A stretch of DNA of 64,000 nucleotides, taken from the NCBI GenBank assembly GCA_029263455.1, contig JAJCXM010000004.1, forward strand, positions 186,001 through 250,000, in the 5' to 3' direction. The translations under genes were made by a program, and so were the position numbers. Under the pieces are notes generated by a model. That model was not told the DNA's origin and did no database searches. It saw nothing but the letters and a program-made list of their open reading frames with translations. Below, piece after piece: positions 28,774 through 37,373 of this stretch (position 1 is its first letter; each line of letters opens with the position of its first letter). This DNA is from Holophagae bacterium. Lineage in GTDB: Bacteria; Acidobacteriota; Holophagae; Acanthopleuribacterales; Acanthopleuribacteraceae.

Positions 28774-29207
28774 GTGGCACGGGCGTCTCGAGGCTGTCTC
28801 ATAAGTCCTAATAAATCGGTTAGAATCACTATCTTATTTATTGTATTTAACTGAATACAAACGGATTACAACCTATGACTGGAAGCCAGACTCACATTCT
28901 TGAGCTGAAGCGAGTTATGCGTCAGCCTCGTCTCGAGAGGCTGTTTCATAATTACTAATAATTTGATGTGATGGTTAGAGCGACCATCTCTATTTATTGT
29001 ATTTATCTGAAAAAAACGGGATTAGAGCCTCGGCCTGGAAGAGGCTGACTCATAAGTCCGAATAATTGGGCGTAACGGTTAGAGTGACTAGCTCAGTCTT
29101 CCGTATTTACCTGAAAACAAAAGCATTACAACCTCTGGCTGGAAGCCAAACTCACATTCTTGAACCTTGAAGCGAGATATGCGACGGTCTGGGGATGTCT
29201 GTGCCAC
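28774..29207. repeat. Tandem MITE-like array (three units)
   Basis: Starts GTGGCACGGGCGTCTCGAGG and ends GGGGATGTCTGTGCCAC, which are inverted copies of one another. Unit 1 (28774 to about 28928) and unit 3 (about 29042-29207) each contain GGCTGWCTCATAAGTCC, GTATTTAMCTGAA, ATTACAACCTMTG and CTCACATTCTTGA. Unit 2 (about 28930-29042) keeps only the left half and ends at CGGCCTGGAAG. At the unit 1/2 junction CAGCCTC-GTCTCGA-GAGGCTG forms a palindrome where two ends meet. No ORF. The array fills the 28760-29257 gap and may act as a transcription barrier. Confidence 0.7.
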
Positions 29208-29257
29208 TTTGACTTTGCTCGGAGCTGCTTGACTCCAATGGTTTATGACTACAGCTA

Positions 29258-31405
29258 TTAGGGTCCGTATTCCTTATTAAGGAAATGACGGAACCAAAAG
29301 GCATGTTCTCCATCTTGGTGATGCTTGTTCTGCGCGATGCGGTGCCTTGAACCCGGGTAGAGCATGAACTCAAACTGAATGCCCAAGTTCGTTAACTTAT
29401 CGACAAGTTGCAGCGAATTTTGGGGGTGCACGTTGTCATCAATGTCGCCGTGGATGAGTCTCATCTTGCCTTTCAAGTTAGCGGCTGACTCAAGCAGTGA
29501 GCCGGCCAAATAACCTTCTGGGTTGTCCTGAGGCCGGTCCATGTATCGTTCAGTGTAAACCGTATCGTAGAGTTGCCAATCGGTGACCGGCGAGCCTGCC
29601 ACACCATGAGTAAAAAGCTCGGGCGCTTTGGTCAATGCCAGCAGCGTCATATAGCCGCCATAACTATGACCGGTAATTCCTATCCGTTTAGCGTCGATAA
29701 AGGGTTTTTGTAGCAACCACTTAACCGCCAGCGACAAATCATGCACTTCCCAATGACTGAAATTGCGGTGCATCAAAGACACACCCTTTTTGCCGAAATG
29801 ACCTGAAGCTCGATGGTCCACGCTGATGGTGATCACACCCTCGTTGGCGTAATAGTGGTCGCGCCAGGTTCTTGCTGCGCCAAAACGGGCCCCGTAGACA
29901 TTGAGCACGGTGGGCGCATCGGGTCCTGAATAAATCCTAAAGATCACGCCATACTTCGTCTTGCCACTGGTATCCAAATCTTGGGGCACAAGCCACCAAG
30001 CGGGTAACTGATAGCCATCATCTGTTGGGATACGAAACGATTCCAATTTTCCCAGCTGATATTGGTCCATCTCTGGATTGTGACGGTCATAGAGTTGACG
30101 CACCAACGTGCCATCAGCTTTGTAAACGCCAACCCGGTTTGGGGTGTGAAAGTCGCTGAACTCGTCCACGTAATAAGTGAAATCTGGTGAGAATTCAACT
30201 TGATGAACGCCGAGGTCAGGTGACACGCGTTTCATCTTTTTACCGTCGAGACCTACCACCATCAAATCGCGATTGGTGCTGTCACTTTGATTGGCCAGGA
30301 AGAAAATACGCCCATTGGCTTCATCGACGCCTTCAATGACTTTGACTTCGAACTCACCTGAGGTCAGTCTCTTGCGTAACTTACCGTCCATGTCGTGCAG
30401 GTACAAATGGCGGTATCCATCTTTATCAGATCGCAAGATGAAGCCAGTGCCATCTTGTAGATAGGTAATGTCATTAAAGAACTCGACCCAGCTCGCTTGT
30501 TTTTCAGTGTAAATCGCTTTTTTGCTGCCCGATGTGGCATCGCAAGCGTAAATGACCAAATGGTTCTGGTCGCGATTGAGCCATTGAACGTGGATGGTTT
30601 GGCTGTCGGGCGTCCAGAAGGGCCAAGCTAGATAGGCGTCTTCTTTTTCGTCAAAGTCCATCCAGGTCGTTTCCCGACTATCCAGGTCAACGACACCGAA
30701 ACGGACGGTTGGATTCTGCTGGCCGGATTTAGGATAGTAGGTCTTTTCCCAAGTCCCGTACTGCCCTTGCGTATGATAGATTTGATATTCATTCACTTGA
30801 CTGTCATCAAAACGTAGAAAGGCAATTTTACGATTGTCTGGACTCCACCAAAACGCTTTATAGCGACTGGCACGGCCCAGTATTTCCTCAAAATAGACCC
30901 AGCTAGCCCAGCCGTTATAAACGAGATCAGAACCATCTGACGTCAACTGCGTTTCTAACCCAGATTCACGATCAATCACAAAAAGATTGCCTGCCCGCGT
31001 AAAGGCGACCTGTGTTCCGTCGGGCGAGAACCATGGGTTCTGTTCGGTTGCTGCGCTCCTTGTGAGTGCTTTCTCGGTGCCATCCGCCAATTGCTTAACG
31101 CGGATATCGCCTTCAGAGACATAAACGAAATGGGCACGATCGGCTGTTAGTGATGCGTTGCCATAACCAAACACACCGGCTGTTGTCTTCTGGAACTCCG
31201 ACTTTTCGCCTGTTGTGACATCTAAGGAGTAGGACATAGAGCTTTGGCCCTCGGTCTCCACCCACGAGAGGTGTGTATCGTCGATCCAACCGTCAGCTCG
31301 CGACTCAAAATTGAGCATCGCTGGCGCCTGATCTTCAAACGCCATTTCAAAGGTAATGGGTTTCAGGTCTTGGACCCACAATAATGCGAACAACATCGAC
31401 AACAT
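29258..31405 (-). CDS. S9 family dipeptidyl-peptidase IV-like serine peptidase
   Basis: An exported prolyl-type peptidase of about 715 residues. The start is the ATG at 31405, with AGGG 5 nt upstream; a GTG at 31417 is poorer. The N-terminus is a signal peptide (MLSMLFALLWVQD). The first two thirds form the DPP-IV beta-propeller, with YDGWASWVYFEEILGR containing the EE pair that binds the substrate amino terminus. The C-terminal alpha/beta hydrolase carries the nucleophile in GHSYGGY (S581), the acid in GDIDDNVH (about D656) and the His in PGSRHRI (about H688). It would remove N-terminal X-Pro dipeptides in the periplasm. Monocistronic. Confidence 0.93.
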   Translation of the reverse strand: MLSMLFALLWVQDLKPITFEMAFEDQAPAMLNFESRADGWIDDTHLSWVETEGQSSMSYSLDVTTGEKSEFQKTTAGVFGYGNASLTADRAHFVYVSEGDIRVKQLADGTEKALTRSAATEQNPWFSPDGTQVAFTRAGNLFVIDRESGLETQLTSDGSDLVYNGWASWVYFEEILGRASRYKAFWWSPDNRKIAFLRFDDSQVNEYQIYHTQGQYGTWEKTYYPKSGQQNPTVRFGVVDLDSRETTWMDFDEKEDAYLAWPFWTPDSQTIHVQWLNRDQNHLVIYACDATSGSKKAIYTEKQASWVEFFNDITYLQDGTGFILRSDKDGYRHLYLHDMDGKLRKRLTSGEFEVKVIEGVDEANGRIFFLANQSDSTNRDLMVVGLDGKKMKRVSPDLGVHQVEFSPDFTYYVDEFSDFHTPNRVGVYKADGTLVRQLYDRHNPEMDQYQLGKLESFRIPTDDGYQLPAWWLVPQDLDTSGKTKYGVIFRIYSGPDAPTVLNVYGARFGAARTWRDHYYANEGVITISVDHRASGHFGKKGVSLMHRNFSHWEVHDLSLAVKWLLQKPFIDAKRIGITGHSYGGYMTLLALTKAPELFTHGVAGSPVTDWQLYDTVYTERYMDRPQDNPEGYLAGSLLESAANLKGKMRLIHGDIDDNVHPQNSLQLVDKLTNLGIQFEFMLYPGSRHRIAQNKHHQDGEHAFWFRHFLNKEYGP

Positions 31406-31588
31406 AGCCACCCTCACAAATAAAGAAATCAGGCTAAGCTATCACAGATGTCCTATGAACTGAATGAATTAGCACTGGCTGCTCGTTCCCTAGCGGTTCT
31501 AACAGGAATTGGCCAGACACAGACAAGCGCAACCAACGAACCGGCCCCATCGCGCAAGCCGGTCCTACGCTCGCCCGTGTTTACATCA

Positions 31589-32380
31589 TCACCAGGTGTA
31601 TTTCCAGCTCACACTTTCAAAGAACCATTTCCCATCGTGCTCTTCAAATTTCGCTACGCCCAAACGATCTTCGGTGCGCATGTACAAGCGCGTCACACCT
31701 TGGTGGCGGGTGACTTTTTCGGCTGCGAAATCTTCTGGCATGTCAAATGAATAGCTCAACATGGAAACCTGACTGTACATGTCTTCCTCAAACGCCTGTA
31801 ACCAGCTAGGCGACAACATGGACTTCACGTCATCGACACGTTCCTCAGCTATGGCCGCGGTCAATGCGCGTAAGGAGCTGGCGAACTCGGATTTCTCAGC
31901 TTTGGCGCCCGCGAGTAGGATTCTCGAATCGAGCGTCTTCTTATTGGCTATTTGGGCATCAACCTGGATATCGATCTCAACCGCGCTGCCCATCACATCT
32001 ACAGGTCCATCTGTATAGATACGGCCCTTGATGTCCTTCTTAAGTTCGCCACTGAACTTGAGTCCTTCGCCAAACGAGGTCTCGCTTGGACCACGGTGAA
32101 AGGTCACACTCCACAGCTTTCCCTTACGGAAAACGAACGAGAGGTGACTGATATCGTGTTCGATCATGTCATCGGCCACATCTTCATCGGTAACGGGTGC
32201 ATCGGAGACAACCAATGCCAACTCTGTCTCATCAGGATCAAACTCATTCTGGCGTTCTGCTGCTGCCATAAAGGCGAACTCAAAACGCTGACCTTCATAA
32301 GTGGCAAAACCAGCATCGGCGAATAACAGCGAGGGGACACTAAAAACAATACTCAAATTAACAAAACACGAAACCAACAT
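31589..32380 (-). CDS. Uncharacterised exported protein
   Basis: A 263-residue protein starting at 32380 with GGAGG 7 nt upstream and a clear signal peptide (MLVSCFVNLSIVFSVPSLLFA). Central strands LSFVFRKGKLWSVTFHRGPS and a helical C-terminal third ending VAKFEEHDGKWFFESVSWKY suggest a two-domain beta/alpha protein. The last part resembles NTF2-like (SnoaL/DUF4440) tails that end in a KW-F motif. No family assigned. Confidence 0.55.
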   Translation of the reverse strand: MLVSCFVNLSIVFSVPSLLFADAGFATYEGQRFEFAFMAAAERQNEFDPDETELALVVSDAPVTDEDVADDMIEHDISHLSFVFRKGKLWSVTFHRGPSETSFGEGLKFSGELKKDIKGRIYTDGPVDVMGSAVEIDIQVDAQIANKKTLDSRILLAGAKAEKSEFASSLRALTAAIAEERVDDVKSMLSPSWLQAFEEDMYSQVSMLSYSFDMPEDFAAEKVTRHQGVTRLYMRTEDRLGVAKFEEHDGKWFFESVSWKYTW

Positions 32381-32537
32381 AATATTCCTCCTAACGGCTT
32401 CCATATAGAGAAACGATTAAAAGTGTTACATGCGCACACACAGCTAAATCACTGGCTTTTTCCAGCCATATTGGGAAACAATTGATTTAGAAAATCGAAT
32501 TAATTAAAAATCGGTTTGAAGGCTCAAGGAGGAGTTC

Positions 32538-33752
32538 ATGTTTAGAATTGTTCCATCAAGATGGTTGTGCGCATTGCTCTGTGCATCATCTTTAACCGTT
32601 ATTTCTGGTGACTGGCCACAGTTTCGTGGTGAGAACCGCGACGGGATGTCATCCGAAACTCAACTACTAACCCAATGGCCTGAAGCAGGCCCAAAAGAGC
32701 TTTGGCGCAATCCAATCGGTGAAGGTTATTCCGCCGTAACCGTGGTTGGCAATCGCATCTACACCATGTACGCCGCCGAAACGGAAGAAAAGTTCATGGA
32801 ATTTGCGGCAGCACTAGATACCGCAAACGGCCAGGAATTATGGCGTACTGCGCTATGTGAAAAGTACGATACAGAATTCGGTAACGGACCTCGGGCTACG
32901 CCCACCGTCGATGGCGATCTTGTTTTTGTTTTTACGGCACGAGGTAACTTAGCTGCTCTGAACACAGAAGACGGATCGATTGTTTGGCAGCACGATGCGC
33001 CTGAAGAGTTCGGCAGCAAGATCCCTGGTTGGGGCTTTTCACAGTCACCTTTGGTTGACGGCGATATGGTTGTCATCGAGATAGGCGGCACTGAGAATAA
33101 ATCCACCTACGCCTTTGACCGTAAATCTGGCGAGGTTAAATGGACCTATGACAGTGGTCGCGTTGGCTATAACTCAGCCTTACCGCTCGATATTGGCGGT
33201 GCCTCTCAATACGTGTGTATTTTGAGAGATAAGCTTGTTGGCCTGAGCCCAGAAGGCACTGAACTCTGGAACCACCCGTGGCCATCCGGCGAATGCCACG
33301 CTATGCCGGTGTTTATCGCTCCTAACAGAATCTTCGCTTCAGGCGTTGAAGGTGTAGGCGCTGCTTTACTGGAAATCGATGACTCTATGGCTGTCAAAGA
33401 GGTATGGCAAACGAACCGCATGCGAAACCATTTCTCGACGTCCATCTATCATCAAGAACATATTTTCGGTTTTGACAATGCCACATTGAAATGCATTCAA
33501 GTGGATGATGGCTCGGTCAAATGGGCAAAACGCGGCTTGGGAAAAGGCTCGATGATTTATGCCAATAAGCAGCTTTTAGTCTTATCTGATCGTGGCCTAT
33601 TATTACTCTTGGACGCGACAGGCGACAAATACACCGAAAAAGGTAAGGTTCAGGCGCTCAAAGGCCGCTGCTGGACCGCGCCATCTCTATCAAACGGGAA
33701 ACTGTATTTACGAAGCCAAGACGAGATCGTCTGTTACGACGTTTCGGGTTGA
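32538..33752 (+). CDS. Secreted PQQ-like beta-propeller protein (BamB-like)
   Basis: A 404-residue exported eight-bladed propeller. A signal peptide (about 1-24) is followed by DWPQFRGENRDGMSSE, then LWRNPIGEGYSAVTVVGNRIYTM, the signature opening of quinoprotein-type propellers abundant in Planctomycetota and Acidobacteriota. Repeated LDTANGQELWRT, LNTEDGSIVWQHDAP and FDRKSGEVKWTYDSG mark the blades (tryptophan docking motif). No dehydrogenase catalytic Asp/Cys-Cys is evident, so this is probably binding or scaffolding. AAGGAGGAG 3-5 nt before ATG gives strong initiation. The next gene follows 11 bp later, so they form an operon. Confidence 0.85.
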   Translation: MFRIVPSRWLCALLCASSLTVISGDWPQFRGENRDGMSSETQLLTQWPEAGPKELWRNPIGEGYSAVTVVGNRIYTMYAAETEEKFMEFAAALDTANGQELWRTALCEKYDTEFGNGPRATPTVDGDLVFVFTARGNLAALNTEDGSIVWQHDAPEEFGSKIPGWGFSQSPLVDGDMVVIEIGGTENKSTYAFDRKSGEVKWTYDSGRVGYNSALPLDIGGASQYVCILRDKLVGLSPEGTELWNHPWPSGECHAMPVFIAPNRIFASGVEGVGAALLEIDDSMAVKEVWQTNRMRNHFSTSIYHQEHIFGFDNATLKCIQVDDGSVKWAKRGLGKGSMIYANKQLLVLSDRGLLLLLDATGDKYTEKGKVQALKGRCWTAPSLSNGKLYLRSQDEIVCYDVSG

Positions 33753-33763
33753 AGGAGGCCTAA

Positions 33764-34924
33764 ATGAAAACAATTAGCTTAATTCTGGTCACGACTTTAG
33801 CCGCTTTTGCCGCAGACACGGTTGAGCAAATCATCGCCAAGAACTGGGAAGCTAGAGGCGGTGCCGCTTGGGATAACGTGCAAAGCATCAAAATAACCGG
33901 TATGGCTTCGGCATTTAGTATCGATTCAGCCGTTGTCATTCACAAGAAACGGCCCAATCTTTTGCATATCGACCAACAGATGAACAATAAGACCGTCATC
34001 ATCGGTCATGATGGTTCAACCCTTTGGTGGTTAAACAAATGGATGGCGGAAGGCGCTCAAGAAATGACCGACTTGGACAGGCAAGTCGCTTTACGACAGA
34101 CCCATTTCGTCAGTCGTTTGCAGGATTACAAAGAGAGTGGTTACAGCGCCAGTCTCAGCGACGTCAAAGAAATCGACGGCCTGCCCTGCATTGCCATTAC
34201 CCTTAGCAAAGGCGAAGAACAAGAAACCTGGTACTTAGATCCGGAGTCCTACTTGGAAATTGCCATGGACTCGCCCGGTTCCGACTTTGGTCAACCGGTG
34301 CCGCAGCGACTCTTCTACGACGACTATCGAGAGGTCAAAGGCGTGATGGTTCCCTACTATATGGAAGCACAGTTCTATACCCGAAACCGAACCGTGAACG
34401 TAGAGTCTGTTGAGATCAATGGCTCCATAGACGATAACTTGTTTAGCATGCCCTTACCGCCAGGAATGGATGTGTTAAGCCCTCTACAAGGTTCGTTCGA
34501 AGTGAAGGTTGAATCCAGATCCAGACCAGGCGCTCCGATGACGGAATCTGCAACCCAATCTGAAGTATCTGCTTCGTTACGTGGAGGCCTGTTACAAGAG
34601 ACCTTTAACGACGAAGAAGGAATCCCAACCATGCGTCATTTCTCGTATGACGCGTTCTCAAACATGTATCGCATCACACAGATGGATCAACGAAATACGC
34701 AACTTATGGTGTTTCAAGGAACCATGGAGGAAGATACGATTTCGGCATCAACCATTGAATCGAAAACGTCAATGAACTCATTTGGTCAGACGATTCACTT
34801 TCGCCTCAAGATATCAGGCATTGAAAGCGACCAATTCGTAATCGAAACGGAAGCATCTCTGGACGAAGGTGAAAGTTGGTTCACCGCCAGTAAATACAGT
34901 TACACAAGAAAACCCGCTTCGTAA
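33764..34924 (+). CDS. Exported LolA-like plus DUF1579-like protein
   Basis: A 386-residue protein with a signal peptide (MKTISLILVTTLAAFAA). Residues 20-240 form the LolA/LolB-like half-barrel, starting EQIIAKNWEARGGAAWDNVQSIKITG. Residues 270-380 carry strands of the form HFSYDAFSNMYRITQMD and FVIETEASLDEGESWF, resembling DUF1579 lipocalin-like domains. The two are joined by a Ser/Ala-rich linker. It lies 11 bp after the PQQ-propeller gene with a good GGAGG site and ends at a factor-independent terminator. A joint role in the cell envelope is inference. Confidence 0.75.
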   Translation: MKTISLILVTTLAAFAADTVEQIIAKNWEARGGAAWDNVQSIKITGMASAFSIDSAVVIHKKRPNLLHIDQQMNNKTVIIGHDGSTLWWLNKWMAEGAQEMTDLDRQVALRQTHFVSRLQDYKESGYSASLSDVKEIDGLPCIAITLSKGEEQETWYLDPESYLEIAMDSPGSDFGQPVPQRLFYDDYREVKGVMVPYYMEAQFYTRNRTVNVESVEINGSIDDNLFSMPLPPGMDVLSPLQGSFEVKVESRSRPGAPMTESATQSEVSASLRGGLLQETFNDEEGIPTMRHFSYDAFSNMYRITQMDQRNTQLMVFQGTMEEDTISASTIESKTSMNSFGQTIHFRLKISGIESDQFVIETEASLDEGESWFTASKYSYTRKPAS

Positions 34925-34932
34925 CGGGACTG

Positions 34933-34956
34933 GGCGGCCGAAAGGTCGCCTTTTTT
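34933..34956 (+). terminator. Rho-independent terminator
   Basis: GGCGGCC-GAAA-GGTCGCC (7-bp stem with one G-T pair and a GAAA tetraloop) followed by six T, starting 8 nt after the stop codon of the LolA/DUF1579-like gene. It closes the two-gene operon 32538-34924. Confidence 0.92.
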
Positions 34957-35059
34957 GTTTACAATTCAATTAGAGATGACGGGTATCACAGCCGAATTTC
35001 GTATTAAGAGGTATTAGTACACTATTCCGCTATGCCAACTTAGCTTTTGAGGTTTTTTG

Positions 35060-37357
35060 ATGATTGCCCTTTCCCTGATGTTATTGCTCTGTGCAGATTT
35101 TTCCAAGATGGGCGGGCCACTACCCAATCCCATCATGTTTGCCACTCAAGTGCCGATCCCAGCCGATTTCACAACAATCACTTCTACGTTTGGCAACCAT
35201 ATCGCCGCCATGGCCGAAGTGGGTCGCGGCGGAGATCTCTACATCGTTTACCCATCAGGGACCACCAAGAACCTCACCCAATTGGCAGGTTTCGGTGTTG
35301 ACGGGCACCAAGGCGCAACCGCCATCGCGGTACGCGACCCGCATGTCCATTGGGATGGAAGCAAAGCTATGTTTAGTATGGTCATTGGAGCACCTACTCA
35401 ATTCGTTTGGGACACCTATTACTGGCAACTCTACGAAGTCACCGGCCTTGGCGAGTTCGAAACGCCCGTCATCACATTGGTGCCCAACCAACCTAGCAAC
35501 TACAACAATATCCAAGCAATCTACGGCAGTGATGACCGCATTATCTACGCATCTGATCGTCCAAGGAACGGTGCGGCCCACCTCTACCCTTTACTTGATG
35601 AATACGAGGAAGCCCCAACCGTATCAGGTCTGTGGAGCCTAGACCCCAGCAATGGCGACTTGTTCATGATCAACCACGCACCATCCGGCGCCTTTACGCC
35701 GTTTCTCGACAGCGCTGGCCGCGTCATATTCACACGTTGGGATCACTTACAGCGAGACCAGCAGGCCGACGCCGATGAACTCAGCATGGGAGGCACGATT
35801 TACGGCACATTCAATTATTCGGATGAATCCGCAAGTGCCTTAATCATCGACTCGCGTGAGGAGTTTTTTCCTGAACCGCGCGCGGTTCGGGTGGATTTGC
35901 TCGCCGGAACCAATCTCCTTGGTCACAGCTTTAACCTTTTCTTCCCCTGGCAGATCATGGAGGACGGCAGCGAAGAAGAAACCTTGAATCATATTGGACG
36001 ACACGAATTGGCCGGCTACTTTAACCGCAGCATGACGGACCCAAACTTGGTTGAATTCAACCCGGCTGGCCGCTTCAATCCTAACGAAATCGAGAACTTC
36101 TTCCACCTACGTGAAGATCCTACCCAGCCGGGCCGTTTTGTCGGAATCGACGCGCCAGAGTTTCAATCCCACGCGGCAGGCCAAATCAATTCTATCGAGG
36201 GTCCCGATTTAGCCAATCCCGACCTGATGCAAATCACTTATATGACCCATCCCGACACGGCAGATGTAACCGCAACGCCGTCTGCTGATCACAGTGGCCT
36301 ATACCGTGATCCCATCTATTTGTCTGATGGTCGCATATTGGCCGTTCATACACCCGAAACCCGGGCGGACGAAAATGATGGAACGCGCGCTTTTCCGACG
36401 TCAAGATACGACTTTCGCATTAAGTTAATCGATCAAAACGGTGCTTATTACGAGGCCGGTACCCCATTAACCTCTGGCATCAACAAAAACCTCAACTACT
36501 TTGATCCCGACGTGTTGGTGACTTACAACGGTGAGCTTTGGGAGTTGTATCCAGTGGAAGTGGTAGCACGAGCCCGTCCTAACCGACCGGAAGCCGTGCT
36601 CTCGGCCCCGGAACAACAGATTTTTGACGAAGAGTCTGTCGACATCCAGGATTTCAAAGATTGGATGGCCGACCGTCAACTGGCCTTGGCTGTCAGTCGC
36701 GACGTCACCACACGTGACGGCAATGACATTCAACAACCCTTTAATCTTCAGGTTCCAGGCGGTGTTTCAAGCATCCCAACCGGCGGGACAGTTTACGAAA
36801 TCGCTCACCTACAGTTTTTCCAAGCCGACCACCTTCGCGGTATTGGCGGCCTTGCCACACCTAGTCCGGGCCGTCGCGTCCTAGCCCAGCCCATGCACGA
36901 TCCCGCCGTCGACAACCCACCATCAAGTGGTCCTGAAGGAAGCGTTTCGTTGGCGTTAGATGGTTCGATGGCGGCCTTTGTGCCCGCTCGACGAGCCATG
37001 TCGTGGCAACTCACAGAACCGGACGGCACGTCTGTTATCCGCGAACGCTATTGGCTGAATTTCAAACCGGGCGAAATCCGCGTCTGTGCCAGCTGCCACG
37101 GTATCAATACCACCGACCAAATGGGCGCAACCGTTCCTACAAATCCGCCCGAGGCGTTGCGTACTTTGCTTCAGTACTGGAAGAGCAGTAATTGTGCACC
37201 CGGACCCTTAGACGTTAATCAGAGTGGTCAAATAAATGTGTTAGATGCTGTTCTGACCGTGAATGGCTTTGGGGGATCAGGTTCACTCGACTTCAACTGC
37301 GACGGCAGCATCGACGTCTTAGATCTTGGATTGCTTCTAGAGACGTGGCTGCAATAG
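35060..37357 (+). CDS. Exported hydrazine-synthase-alpha-like propeller with one c-type haem site and dockerin
   Basis: A 765-residue secreted protein. Signal peptide about 1-14, then a large beta-propeller with PD40-like blades (DRIIYASDRPRNGAAHLY; GRVIFTRWDHLQRDQQAD). This resembles the HzsA middle-domain family, widespread outside anammox bacteria with unknown function. Near the C-terminus is a single haem c motif CASCHG (in IRVCASCHGINTTDQMG) followed by an NPPEALRTLL tail. The last 55 residues form a dockerin-like pair of Ca loops (LDVNQSGQINVLDAV and DFNCDGSIDVLDLG), suggesting attachment to a cohesin-like partner. The ATG at 35060 has GAGG 7 nt upstream. There is no evidence for hydrazine synthesis. 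Confidence 0.8.
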   Translation: MIALSLMLLLCADFSKMGGPLPNPIMFATQVPIPADFTTITSTFGNHIAAMAEVGRGGDLYIVYPSGTTKNLTQLAGFGVDGHQGATAIAVRDPHVHWDGSKAMFSMVIGAPTQFVWDTYYWQLYEVTGLGEFETPVITLVPNQPSNYNNIQAIYGSDDRIIYASDRPRNGAAHLYPLLDEYEEAPTVSGLWSLDPSNGDLFMINHAPSGAFTPFLDSAGRVIFTRWDHLQRDQQADADELSMGGTIYGTFNYSDESASALIIDSREEFFPEPRAVRVDLLAGTNLLGHSFNLFFPWQIMEDGSEEETLNHIGRHELAGYFNRSMTDPNLVEFNPAGRFNPNEIENFFHLREDPTQPGRFVGIDAPEFQSHAAGQINSIEGPDLANPDLMQITYMTHPDTADVTATPSADHSGLYRDPIYLSDGRILAVHTPETRADENDGTRAFPTSRYDFRIKLIDQNGAYYEAGTPLTSGINKNLNYFDPDVLVTYNGELWELYPVEVVARARPNRPEAVLSAPEQQIFDEESVDIQDFKDWMADRQLALAVSRDVTTRDGNDIQQPFNLQVPGGVSSIPTGGTVYEIAHLQFFQADHLRGIGGLATPSPGRRVLAQPMHDPAVDNPPSSGPEGSVSLALDGSMAAFVPARRAMSWQLTEPDGTSVIRERYWLNFKPGEIRVCASCHGINTTDQMGATVPTNPPEALRTLLQYWKSSNCAPGPLDVNQSGQINVLDAVLTVNGFGGSGSLDFNCDGSIDVLDLGLLLETWLQ

Positions 37358-37373
37358 TCCGATTGCAATAGGT

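Noticed and set aside
28774-29207. tRNA or ERIC element
   Set aside because: No cloverleaf arms, and the end sequences do not match the ERIC core; terminal inverted repeats fit a MITE better.
35060-37357. Anammox hydrazine synthase
   Set aside because: Only one subunit-like gene, a single haem motif, and no beta/gamma subunits or other anammox genes.
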